Source of the DNA: Reyranella sp. CPCC 100927
Lineage (GTDB): Bacteria > Pseudomonadota > Alphaproteobacteria > Reyranellales > Reyranellaceae
DNA length: 64,000 nucleotides
NCBI RefSeq assembly: GCF_007859315.1
Contig: NZ_VOHA01000019.1
Coordinates: 62,001-126,000 of the forward strand
Reading direction: 5' to 3'
How positions within the stretch are numbered: the stretch's first letter is position 1; each line of letters begins with the position of its first letter. Positions 41,962 to 49,187 of the stretch are shown here, piece by piece. Made by a program: the position numbers and the translations under genes. The notes under the pieces were generated by a model, which ran no database searches, was not told the DNA's origin, and saw only the letters and a program-made list of their open reading frames with translations.

Positions 41962-43188
41962 ATGGGTATTTTTGACCGCCACCGGCAGCTTCTCGAGAGC
42001 TACCGGATGATGCGGGCAACGGGCGAAGACCCGCTGACCGTGACCATGGACCGGGTGCTCTCGCCAACCGAGGCCATCATCAATGGCCGCAAGACGCTAC
42101 TGGTCGGCACCAATAACTATTTCGGCCTGACCTTCGATCCGGTGTGCGTCGAGGCAGCCATCGAAGCGACCCGCGACGAAGGCACCGGCACGACCGGCTC
42201 GCGCATCGCCAACGGCAACTATGCCCAGCATGCCGCGCTGGAGGCCGAGCTTGCCGAGTTCTACGGCATGAAGCACTGCATGGTGACCACGACCGGTTAC
42301 CAGGCCAACCTCGGCATCATCTCGACCCTGGTGGGCGACGGTGATTACCTCGTCATCGACGCCGACAGCCATGCGTCGATCTACGACGCCTGCAAGCAGA
42401 CCCAGGCGACGATCATCCGCTTCAAGCATAACGATCCGGCCAGCCTCGAGGCGCGCCTGCGCCGCCTGAAGGACGAGCCGGGCAACAAGGTGGTGGTGGT
42501 CGAAGGCATCTATTCGATGCTGGGCGACACCGCGCCGCTGAAGCCGTTCGTCGAGATCACCAAGCGTTACGGTGGCTACATCGTGGTCGACGAGGCGCAC
42601 TCGCTGGGCGCACTGGGCGAGCATGGTCGCGGCCTGGTCGAGCAGGTGGGCGTCCTGGACCAGGTCGACTTCGTGGTCGGCACGTTCTCCAAGACCCTGG
42701 GCTCGATCGGCGGTTTCTGCGTCTCCAACCACGATGGTTTCGAGGTGCTGCGCATCGCCACGCGCGCCTACATGTTCACCGCCTCGCTGCCGCCGTCGAT
42801 CATTGCCTCGGTGCGGGCGGCGCTGAAGATCGTGCGCCGCGACGGTGCCAAGCTGCGAACCCGACTGTGGGACAATGTCGCCACGCTGTATGACGGCTTG
42901 GCGGCGGCCGGCTTCCAGCTGGGGCCGGAGCACGGCCCGGTGGTGGCGGTCGTGATGCCTGATCAGATGACCACGGTCGGCGTCTGGCGCGCGCTGCTGG
43001 AGGCGGGCGTCTACGTCAACGTAGCGGTGCCGCCGGCGACGCCGGGCGGTCTGTGCCTGCTGCGTTGCTCGCTGTCGTCAGCCCATTCGCGTGGGCAGCT
43101 GAAGCATGTGGTCGAGGTCCTGACCGGCATCGGCCGCCAGTTCGGCTTGCTGCCGGCGGAGCGGGTGCGCGCGGTCGCTGGCGGCTGA
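41962..43188 (+). CDS. spt: Serine palmitoyltransferase-like alpha-oxoamine synthase
   Basis: A 408-residue fold-type I PLP enzyme of the alpha-oxoamine synthase family. PLP lysine is in GTFSKTLGSIGGF (K244), with DEAHS (D210, H213) and the GTGTTGSRIANGNY segment typical of bacterial serine palmitoyltransferases, which condense serine with a fatty acyl donor to 3-ketosphinganine. KBL and 8-amino-7-oxononanoate synthase are the main alternatives; the adjacent ACP and acyl-ACP ligase favour SPT. The ATG at 41962 is two bases after the ACP stop. A hairpin terminator follows the gene. Confidence 0.85.
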   Translation: MGIFDRHRQLLESYRMMRATGEDPLTVTMDRVLSPTEAIINGRKTLLVGTNNYFGLTFDPVCVEAAIEATRDEGTGTTGSRIANGNYAQHAALEAELAEFYGMKHCMVTTTGYQANLGIISTLVGDGDYLVIDADSHASIYDACKQTQATIIRFKHNDPASLEARLRRLKDEPGNKVVVVEGIYSMLGDTAPLKPFVEITKRYGGYIVVDEAHSLGALGEHGRGLVEQVGVLDQVDFVVGTFSKTLGSIGGFCVSNHDGFEVLRIATRAYMFTASLPPSIIASVRAALKIVRRDGAKLRTRLWDNVATLYDGLAAAGFQLGPEHGPVVAVVMPDQMTTVGVWRALLEAGVYVNVAVPPATPGGLCLLRCSLSSAHSRGQLKHVVEVLTGIGRQFGLLPAERVRAVAGG

Positions 43189-43214
43189 ACGCGCTATCCA
43201 TCGCTTTCGAGAAG

Positions 43215-43243
43215 AACGCGGGCCGCAGAGCCCGCGTTTTTTC
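43215..43243 (+). terminator. Intrinsic terminator after the sphingolipid-type gene set
   Basis: AACGCGGGC and GCCCGCGTT form a 9-bp stem around CGCAGA, followed by TTTTTC. It ends 27-55 bases after the spt-like stop and closes the plus-strand transcription unit. Confidence 0.88.
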
Positions 43244-43289
43244 TTTGGTGCAATGGCTGCTCTCAGGGCTCGTTCGAATGCCCATCACG

Positions 43290-43358
43290 CTGTCATCCCG
43301 AGCGCAGCGAGGGATCTAGGCGCCGGCCCTGGATCCCTCGCTGCGCTCGGGACGACAG
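43290..43358. repeat. Palindromic repeat family B, copy 1
   Basis: Arms CTGTCATCCCGAGCGCAGCG and CGCTGCGCTCGGGACGACAG pair over 26-27 bases with one mismatch around a TAGGCGCCGGCCCT centre. The same arms occur at 45772-45848 and, with changes, at 58049 and 58450. No coding capacity. Confidence 0.82.
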
Positions 43359-43402
43359 TGGAGATCGAGCGATGGCGTGCGTCCATTTCAACGAAACAGG
43401 CT

Positions 43403-44008
43403 CTAAGGCGCGTCGATGGCGACATGCCGCGGCTGCATGCGCACCCGCTCCAGCCAGGCGATGATGTGCGGGTAGGGCGACAGATCGAAGCCGCCCTCGT
43501 GCGCGACGTGCGTATAGGCATAGAGCGCGATGTCGGCGATCGAGTAGCGGCTGGCGACGAAGAACGGCCGTATCGCCAGGTGGGTCTCCATCACCGCCAG
43601 CGCCGCATGGCCCTTGGCCTGGCGCTCCGCCAGCTGGGCCGTGCGCGCTGCGTCGAGCAGATGGTGCTTGAGCCAGTGGCGCACCACGGCGATGTACGGC
43701 TCGTGGCTGTACTGCTCGAAGAACATCCATTGCAGCACCTGGGCCCGCTCGAGCCGATCGTTCGGCAGCAGGTCGGTGCCGTCGGCCAGGTACCACAGGA
43801 TCGCGCCCGACTCGGCGAGGTGCGTGTCGTCATCCAGCTCCAGCACCGGCACGCGCCCGTTGGGGTTCTTCGACAGGAAGCCCGGCGTGCGCGTGGCGCC
43901 GTGGTCGGTGTCGTATTCGATGCGCGTGAACGATCGGCCGAGCTGCGCCAGCGCCAGGCGCACCTTGTAGCAATTGCCCGAGTCGGCGTTGCCATGCAGC
44001 GTCGTCAC
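43403..44008 (-). CDS. Glutathione S-transferase family protein
   Basis: A 201-residue GST. The N-terminal thioredoxin-like domain has the glutathione motif GRVPVLELDD and the ESGAILWYLA segment; the C-terminal domain is all-helical (RHWLKHHLLDAARTAQL, SIADIALYAYTHVA). A GTG at 44008 is chosen because TTLHGNADSGNCYK is the family's start and GGAG lies just before it; no in-frame ATG sits close. Bacterial GSTs of this type often act in detoxification or ring cleavage. It is divergent from a LysR regulator across a palindromic repeat. Confidence 0.85.
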   Translation of the reverse strand: MTTLHGNADSGNCYKVRLALAQLGRSFTRIEYDTDHGATRTPGFLSKNPNGRVPVLELDDDTHLAESGAILWYLADGTDLLPNDRLERAQVLQWMFFEQYSHEPYIAVVRHWLKHHLLDAARTAQLAERQAKGHAALAVMETHLAIRPFFVASRYSIADIALYAYTHVAHEGGFDLSPYPHIIAWLERVRMQPRHVAIDAP

Positions 44009-44023
44009 GGTGTTTCTCCGGCT

Positions 44024-44058
44024 CCTGGGAGCGCGGGCGTCCCGCCCGCGCTCCCAGG
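44024..44058. repeat. Palindromic repeat family A, copy 8 (minimal)
   Basis: A 35-base perfect hairpin: CCTGGGAGCGCGGGCG, a three-base TCC loop, and CGCCCGCGCTCCCAGG. This is the shortest complete copy of family A in the window and lies between the divergent GST and LysR genes, directly upstream of the GST ribosome site. Confidence 0.88.
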
Positions 44059-44136
44059 CTCTAAGCCGCAGACAGCCACGCCGCAAACGAATAGGCTCAG
44101 GTCTCAGACCAAGCAGGATTGAGCCTCGGGACACCC

Positions 44137-45033
44137 ATGACCAGACGCCTGCCGCCGCTGATCTCGCTGCGGGCCTTCGAGGCGGCGGCGCGCCATGGCA
44201 GCTTCGTCAGGGCCGGTGCCGAGCTGGCGCTGACGCCGGCGGCCATCAGCCACCACGTGAAGCTGCTCGAGGCCCATCTGCAGGTCGCGCTCTTCACCAG
44301 GCTGGCGCGCGGCCTGCGCCTGACCGAGGCCGGCCGAGCCTGTCTGCCCGGGCTCTCGTCCGGGTTCGATGCGCTCGAGCACGCCATCACCGGCATTCGC
44401 GCCGAACGCCTGGCCGGTCCTCTGGTGATCAGCGTGCTGCCGTCCTTCGCCGCCGGCTGGCTGATCGAGCGCCTGCCGCGCTTTCGCACGCGTCATCCCG
44501 AGATCGACCTGCATGTGCGTGCCGACGTCGCCATCGTCGACCTTGACCGTGACGGCGTCGACCTCGCGGTGCGCTACGGCACCGGCCGCTTTCCAGGCCT
44601 GCGCGCCGTCGAACTGCTGCGCGAGGAGGTATTTCCCGTGTGTGCGCCGGGGCTGGTGGGCGGTGTGCGCCCGCCGCGTCGCTTCGCCGACCTGCGGCGC
44701 TACACCCTGCTGCACGATTCGGGCGCCCGCCGCAACGAACCGTGGATCAACTGGGGGCCGTGGTTGCGCGAATCCGGGCTGGAGGATATCGACCTGGCGC
44801 GCGGCCTGCATTTCACCGACAGCGCCATCCTCTACCAGGCGGCGATCGCCGGTCATGGCATTGCGATCGGACGCAGCGTGCTGGTCGGCGGCCACCTCTC
44901 GGCCGGGCGCCTGGTGAAGCCGCTGGGTACGCCACGAGTGGTCACGCATGCGTACTACGCCGTGACGCGGGCGCGGGTGACGCCAAAGGTCGATGCCTGC
45001 GTGCGCTGGCTGCTGGAGGAAGCAGCGCTGTAA
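44137..45033 (+). CDS. LysR-family transcriptional regulator (GcvA type)
   Basis: A 298-residue LysR protein. The N-terminal winged helix is LPPLISLRAFEAAARHGSF, ELALTPAAISHHVKLLEAHL and FTRLARGLRLTEAG; the rest is a periplasmic-binding-like effector domain (IDLHVRADVAIVDLDRDGVDLAVRYG). The details match the GcvA subgroup. The ATG at 44137 is chosen over TTG at 44119. It is divergent from a GST and upstream of a LysE-type exporter, either of which could be its target; an effector is not known. Confidence 0.88.
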   Translation: MTRRLPPLISLRAFEAAARHGSFVRAGAELALTPAAISHHVKLLEAHLQVALFTRLARGLRLTEAGRACLPGLSSGFDALEHAITGIRAERLAGPLVISVLPSFAAGWLIERLPRFRTRHPEIDLHVRADVAIVDLDRDGVDLAVRYGTGRFPGLRAVELLREEVFPVCAPGLVGGVRPPRRFADLRRYTLLHDSGARRNEPWINWGPWLRESGLEDIDLARGLHFTDSAILYQAAIAGHGIAIGRSVLVGGHLSAGRLVKPLGTPRVVTHAYYAVTRARVTPKVDACVRWLLEEAAL

Positions 45034-45104
45034 AAATCGGCACCCGTTCGTGACGGACGATCGCCGTGCTACCATCGATGGACATCAATCCGGTCGGATC
45101 ATCC

Positions 45105-45746
45105 ATGGACATCTCGCTTCTGTTCGCCGCTGCCATCGCTGGCTTCGTTTACGGCATCTCGCCCGGTCCGGGTGTTCTCGCCGTGCTGGGCATCGGCGCC
45201 GGCCAGGGACGTCGCGCCGGCGCCGCCTTTCTTGTGGGCCACCTCGCCGGCGACGTGTTGTGGGCCACCACGGCGCTGGTGGCGATCATCGGCGTGACCG
45301 CGATCGGCCCACTGGTGTTCGACATCCTGGGCGCCGTCAGCGGGGTGTATCTCTTCTGGCTGGGATGGCGTGCCGTGCGGGCGCGTCGTGCCGCCGATGG
45401 CGGTACCACCACCACCGTGCGCAATCCGCTGCTGCACGGCGCCATCTTCGGACTGACGAACCCCAAGGCCTATCCGGTGGCTGTCGCCACCTTCACGGCG
45501 CTGCTGTCGGCCAAGGCCCACCTGCTCACCTGGAGCATGCTGCCGGCGCTGGTCGTGGCGAGCTGTGTCGGCGGTCTCGTCGCCTACATGATCCTGGTCG
45601 CCGTGGTGGGCGCCGAACCGGTGCGTCGCTCGTACCGGCGGCATGAGATCCTGATCACGCGCACATCGGGGCTGCTGTTCATGGGCTTCGCCGTGCACGC
45701 GCTGCTGCATGCCGCGCCCGGATTGCTGCCGCGCCGCCTGACGTAG
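45105..45746 (+). CDS. LysE/RhtB-family amino-acid exporter
   Basis: A 213-residue inner-membrane protein with six spans. The family mark GISPGPGVLAVLGIGAGQGRRAG is present near residues 15-35 (quoted in part), followed by GHLAGDVLWATTALVAI and the NPLLHGAIFGLTNPKAYPV motif typical of LysE/RhtB. These proteins export small amino acids or analogues by proton antiport. It is 71 bases downstream of the LysR gene on the same strand; LysR-LysE pairs often mean regulator control of the exporter. ATGs at 45066 and 45078 are in frame upstream. Confidence 0.85.
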   Translation: MDISLLFAAAIAGFVYGISPGPGVLAVLGIGAGQGRRAGAAFLVGHLAGDVLWATTALVAIIGVTAIGPLVFDILGAVSGVYLFWLGWRAVRARRAADGGTTTTVRNPLLHGAIFGLTNPKAYPVAVATFTALLSAKAHLLTWSMLPALVVASCVGGLVAYMILVAVVGAEPVRRSYRRHEILITRTSGLLFMGFAVHALLHAAPGLLPRRLT

Positions 45747-45771
45747 CGACCGCACTGTGATTCGCTGCCTG

Positions 45772-45848
45772 CTGTCATCCCGAGCGAAGCGAGGGATCTT
45801 TTGATGCATCACGCGGCAAAAGATCCCTCGCTTCGCTCGGGATGACAG
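45772..45848. repeat. Palindromic repeat family B, copy 2 (perfect 31-bp stem)
   Basis: CTGTCATCCCGAGCGAAGCG opens a 31-base arm that ends GGGATCTTTT; its exact complement follows after a 15-base loop. The T-run inside the arm makes it able to end transcription in one direction. It fills part of the gap between the LysE gene and the YcxB-like gene. Confidence 0.88.
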
Positions 45849-45962
45849 CCCGTGTCAGCGACCAGTGATCGCAGGTGGCCAACAATCCTCGGATCGGATG
45901 CGCAATGCCGGACGCTGAACAGCGCCTCATTTTTGCGATGATTGCCGCCATACTCGATACCC

Positions 45963-46535
45963 ATGACCGTAGCTGAACAGCCCCCGATTACCGGCCAGAC
46001 AACGCTGCTGCAGCGAGACTCCTTCGCATTCCTCGCGATGATGTGGCTGCCGCGGCTCCTGATCATCGTGGTGGTCGTGCTGTTCATCGTCGCTGCCGGC
46101 ACGTGGCTGGCCACCCTGTCGGAGGCGCAGCGCCTGCGGTTCTCCGACGATCCGGTAGCGGGCTTCACGCGCTTCATGACGCAGCTCGGCTGGGTGCCGA
46201 TCGTCTTCACGGTGCTGTTCGTTCTGTTCCTGGCTGCCGTCAACTGGCTCCAGATGGCACGGCTGCCAATGGAAAACCGCAAGGTGAGCTATGAAGCCAA
46301 CCAGGACGCGCTGATCACCCGCGATGCGGCAGGCGCGGAATTCAAGCTGCCGTGGACCATGGTGCGCACGCTGCGACCAGGCAAGCATCTGCTGATCCTG
46401 AAGCTCGGCATGCGCGTCTGGCGCTACGTTCCGTGGCGCGCCTTTGCGCCGGAGGATCGGGTGCGACTGCTGGCGCTGGCGCAAGCGCGCATCGCGCCGC
46501 AAGCGTCGAGCGCTGCGGCCAAGGACCGGAGCTAG
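45963..46535 (+). CDS. YcxB-like domain membrane protein
   Basis: A 190-residue protein. Two hydrophobic spans (IIVVVVLFIVAAGTWLA and GWVPIVFTVLFVLFLAAV) are followed by a cytoplasmic C-terminal YcxB-like domain (KVSYEANQDALITRDAAGAE, LPWTMVRTLRPGKHLLIL, RVWRYVPWRAF; each under 20 residues here). Proteins with this domain are common, with no agreed function. The ATG at 45963 is used because the next ATG upstream (45942) adds only seven residues without a ribosome site. It stands alone between a repeat and a convergent exporter. Confidence 0.72.
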   Translation: MTVAEQPPITGQTTLLQRDSFAFLAMMWLPRLLIIVVVVLFIVAAGTWLATLSEAQRLRFSDDPVAGFTRFMTQLGWVPIVFTVLFVLFLAAVNWLQMARLPMENRKVSYEANQDALITRDAAGAEFKLPWTMVRTLRPGKHLLILKLGMRVWRYVPWRAFAPEDRVRLLALAQARIAPQASSAAAKDRS

Positions 46536-46544
46536 AGCCGAGGC

Positions 46545-48047
46545 CTACGCGGCCGGGGAGCGCCGCAACAGCAATGCCGCCAGGGCGGCCGTCCCGATCA
46601 TCAGGACAGTGCTGACGACGGCAACGATGTCCAGTGCGTGGACAAACGCATCGCGCGCGAATTGCAGCAGCGCCGCGCGCGTCTCGTCGGGCAGCGTGTT
46701 GGCCGCCGCTAGCGCCGCGCCCAGTGTACTCTTGGCGGCGTCCATGATCGTGACCGGGATGTCGCCTGGGGCGGAGTGGCTCATGACGCCGCGATAGATG
46801 GCCGTGGCGACGCTGCCGAGGATGGCGATGCCGAGCGCGCCACCCAGTTCCGTGCCGGTCTCCGAGATCGCCGATGCCGCACCGGCGCGCGCCGGTGGTG
46901 CGCTGGCCACGATCAGGTCGGTGGTCAGGATGTAGACCGGCGCCAGCCCGATCGAGAAGATCACCGAAGCGGCCACCAGCAGCAGCGGTCCATTCGCGGC
47001 GTCGATCCGTGTCAGGACCGCGAAGCCGACGGCGGCGAGCAGCAGGCCGCCGCTCACCATCGTGGCGGCATTGATGCGCCGTGCGAGCGGCGCCGTGAGC
47101 ATCGAGCCCACGGTGAAGCCGACGGACGAGGGTATCGTCCACAGGCCGGCCTGCCAGGGCGACAGCCCGAACACCAGCTGCAGGCACTGGGCGAACAGCA
47201 GGAACGTGCCGAACATCACGAAGAAGCCGGCCATGTTGGTGACCACCGCCGTGCTGAACGCCGGCACGCGGAAGAGCCCGAGATCGATCAGTGGGTCGGG
47301 CAGGGTGTTCTGCCGGCGCACGAAGAGGGCGCCGACGGCAATGCCGGCTGCGATCGACATGCCGGCGACAGCGTCCACGCCGTCCTCGGCCCAGCGCTTG
47401 ATGCCGTAGATGGCCGCCAGCACGGCGATCAACGACAGCGTGGCGCTGGCGATGTCGTAACGGTGCGGGCTGGGATCGCGGAACTCGGGCAGCAGCAGCG
47501 GTCCCAGGATCAGCAGCAGCACCATCGCCGGTACGCCCACCAGGAACACCGACCCCCACCAGAACTGCTCCAGCAGCAGGCCGCCCACCAGCGGGCCCAG
47601 CATGCCGCCGACCGAGAAGCTGGTGGTCCACAGGCCGATGGCGAACGTGCGCTGGACCGGATCGTGAAACATGTTGCGGATCAGCGACAGCGTCGACGGC
47701 ATCAAGGTCGCGCCGGCCAGGCCCAGCACGGCGCGGGTGGCGATCAGCATGTCGGCGCTGGTCGAGAACGCGGCCAGCACCGAGGCGGCGCCGAACGCGG
47801 CGGCGCCGATCAGCAACAGGCGGCGCCGCCCGATGCGATCGCCCAAGGTGCCCATGGTGATCAGCGACCCGGCGATCAGGAACCCGTAGATGTCGACGAT
47901 CCACAGCAGCTGCGCGCTGGTGGGCCGCAGATCGGCGCTGAGGTGCGGCACCGCCAGGTTCAGCACCGTGAGGTCCATGGAAACCAGCAGGCACGGCAGC
48001 ATCAACACCGCCAGGCCGATCCACGCGCGGTTGGAGGCAACACTCAT
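46545..48047 (-). CDS. DHA2-type major facilitator (EmrB/QacA-like) exporter
   Basis: A 500-residue membrane protein with about 14 hydrophobic spans. Motifs for the DHA2 family are present: LVSMDLTVLNLAVPHLSADL near the N-terminus (D and TVLN), GDRIGRRRLLL (motif A), and AVLGLAGATLMPSTLSL (motif C). Such proteins export drugs or metabolites with protons. The ATG at 48047 starts the protein's conserved N-terminus; an in-frame upstream start at 48107 would add 20 residues. It converges on the YcxB gene with a nine-base gap. Substrate not predictable. Confidence 0.88.
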   Translation of the reverse strand: MSVASNRAWIGLAVLMLPCLLVSMDLTVLNLAVPHLSADLRPTSAQLLWIVDIYGFLIAGSLITMGTLGDRIGRRRLLLIGAAAFGAASVLAAFSTSADMLIATRAVLGLAGATLMPSTLSLIRNMFHDPVQRTFAIGLWTTSFSVGGMLGPLVGGLLLEQFWWGSVFLVGVPAMVLLLILGPLLLPEFRDPSPHRYDIASATLSLIAVLAAIYGIKRWAEDGVDAVAGMSIAAGIAVGALFVRRQNTLPDPLIDLGLFRVPAFSTAVVTNMAGFFVMFGTFLLFAQCLQLVFGLSPWQAGLWTIPSSVGFTVGSMLTAPLARRINAATMVSGGLLLAAVGFAVLTRIDAANGPLLLVAASVIFSIGLAPVYILTTDLIVASAPPARAGAASAISETGTELGGALGIAILGSVATAIYRGVMSHSAPGDIPVTIMDAAKSTLGAALAAANTLPDETRAALLQFARDAFVHALDIVAVVSTVLMIGTAALAALLLRRSPAA

Positions 48048-48132
48048 GGCAGCAATGAAATCTCGTATGCCAGCACCCCGGCGCACGGGTACCAGCGATG
48101 GTGGCATTCATCTCTAACAGAGGACGAGCGGC

Positions 48133-49185
48133 TCAGGCCACGACGATGATGCCACGCGGTGCCAGCGTGAGGGCCACGGCTTCACCCGGCGCGAGGGGCC
48201 GATCGACCCGAGGACACACCGCGAAGAGGGCGCCGGCTGCGGTGTCGATCGTGTACTCCATGTGCGTACCGACATAGGCGGCCTTGGTGATCGTTCCGGC
48301 CAGCGCACCGTCGGATGCCGGGCCACGTTGGATCGCGACGGTCTCGGGTCGGATGGCAACGGTGGTCTCGCCGTCGGCGGCCCGGCTGTCATCAACGGTG
48401 AACGCGGCATCGCCCAGCCGGACGACAATGCGCTCCCCATCGAGTCGCTTCACCGTGGCGCGCGCCTGGCTGGATTCGCCCATGAAGTTGGCGACGAAGG
48501 ATGTCGCCGGCCTCTCGTAGAGATCGCGCGGCAAACCGTCCTGCTCGATGCGACCCCTGCTCATCACGATGATGCGGTCTGATACCGCCAGCGCCTCCTG
48601 CTGGTCGTGGGTGACATAGACCGCCGTCAATCCCAGCCGCTGCTGCAGGTCCCGGATCTCCTCGCGCATCTGGCGGCGCAGGCGTGCGTCGAGGTTGGAC
48701 AGCGGTTCGTCGAACAGCAGGACCTGCGGGCGCAGCACCAGGGCGCGGGCGACGGCGACGCGCTGCTGCTGGCCGCCCGACAATTCGCTGGGTTGGCGCC
48801 GATCGTAGCCGTCGAGTCCGACCTGGCGCAGCGCTTCGCGGGCGCGCTCGGCCGCCGGTGCCTTGGTGATGCCGGACCGGCGCAGCCCGTAGCACACGTT
48901 CTCCAGCACATTCATGTGCGGGAAGAGGGCATAGGACTGGAACACCATGCTGACGTCGCGTTCGGATGCCGACAGTGTCGTCACGTTGCGGCCGGCGATC
49001 GAGATGGTGCCGCTGGTGACGTTCTCCAGGCCGGCCAGCATGCGCAGGATCGTGGTCTTGCCGCAGCCGGACGGCCCGAGCAGGGTCACCAGGCTGCCGG
49101 CCTCGACGGTGAAGGATACGCCATTCACGGCGACGGTATCGCCGTAGCGCTTGACGATGTCGCGGAACGCGACCCCTTCTGTCAT
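48133..49185 (-). CDS. ABC transporter ATP-binding subunit (Fe3+/spermidine-type)
   Basis: A 350-residue ATPase. Walker A GPSGCGKTT, Q-loop MVFQSYALFPHM, signature LSGGQQQRVAVARAL and Walker B LLFDEPLSNLD are complete, and a C-terminal TOBE-like domain follows (residues about 270-350). This is the FbpC/PotA-type architecture. The ATG at 49185 follows GGAAGG and lies two bases after the permease stop, a translationally coupled operon with the permease and substrate-binding protein. Substrate is better judged from the binding protein: Fe3+-type, with phosphonate or polyamine as alternatives. Confidence 0.93.
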   Translation of the reverse strand: MTEGVAFRDIVKRYGDTVAVNGVSFTVEAGSLVTLLGPSGCGKTTILRMLAGLENVTSGTISIAGRNVTTLSASERDVSMVFQSYALFPHMNVLENVCYGLRRSGITKAPAAERAREALRQVGLDGYDRRQPSELSGGQQQRVAVARALVLRPQVLLFDEPLSNLDARLRRQMREEIRDLQQRLGLTAVYVTHDQQEALAVSDRIIVMSRGRIEQDGLPRDLYERPATSFVANFMGESSQARATVKRLDGERIVVRLGDAAFTVDDSRAADGETTVAIRPETVAIQRGPASDGALAGTITKAAYVGTHMEYTIDTAAGALFAVCPRVDRPLAPGEAVALTLAPRGIIVVA

Positions 49186-49187
49186 CG

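Noticed and set aside
46776-48149. Long plus-strand frame opposite the DHA2 exporter.
   Set aside because: The minus-strand exporter has 14 spans and family motifs; the plus-strand frame is glutamine/arginine-rich with no signal or motif.
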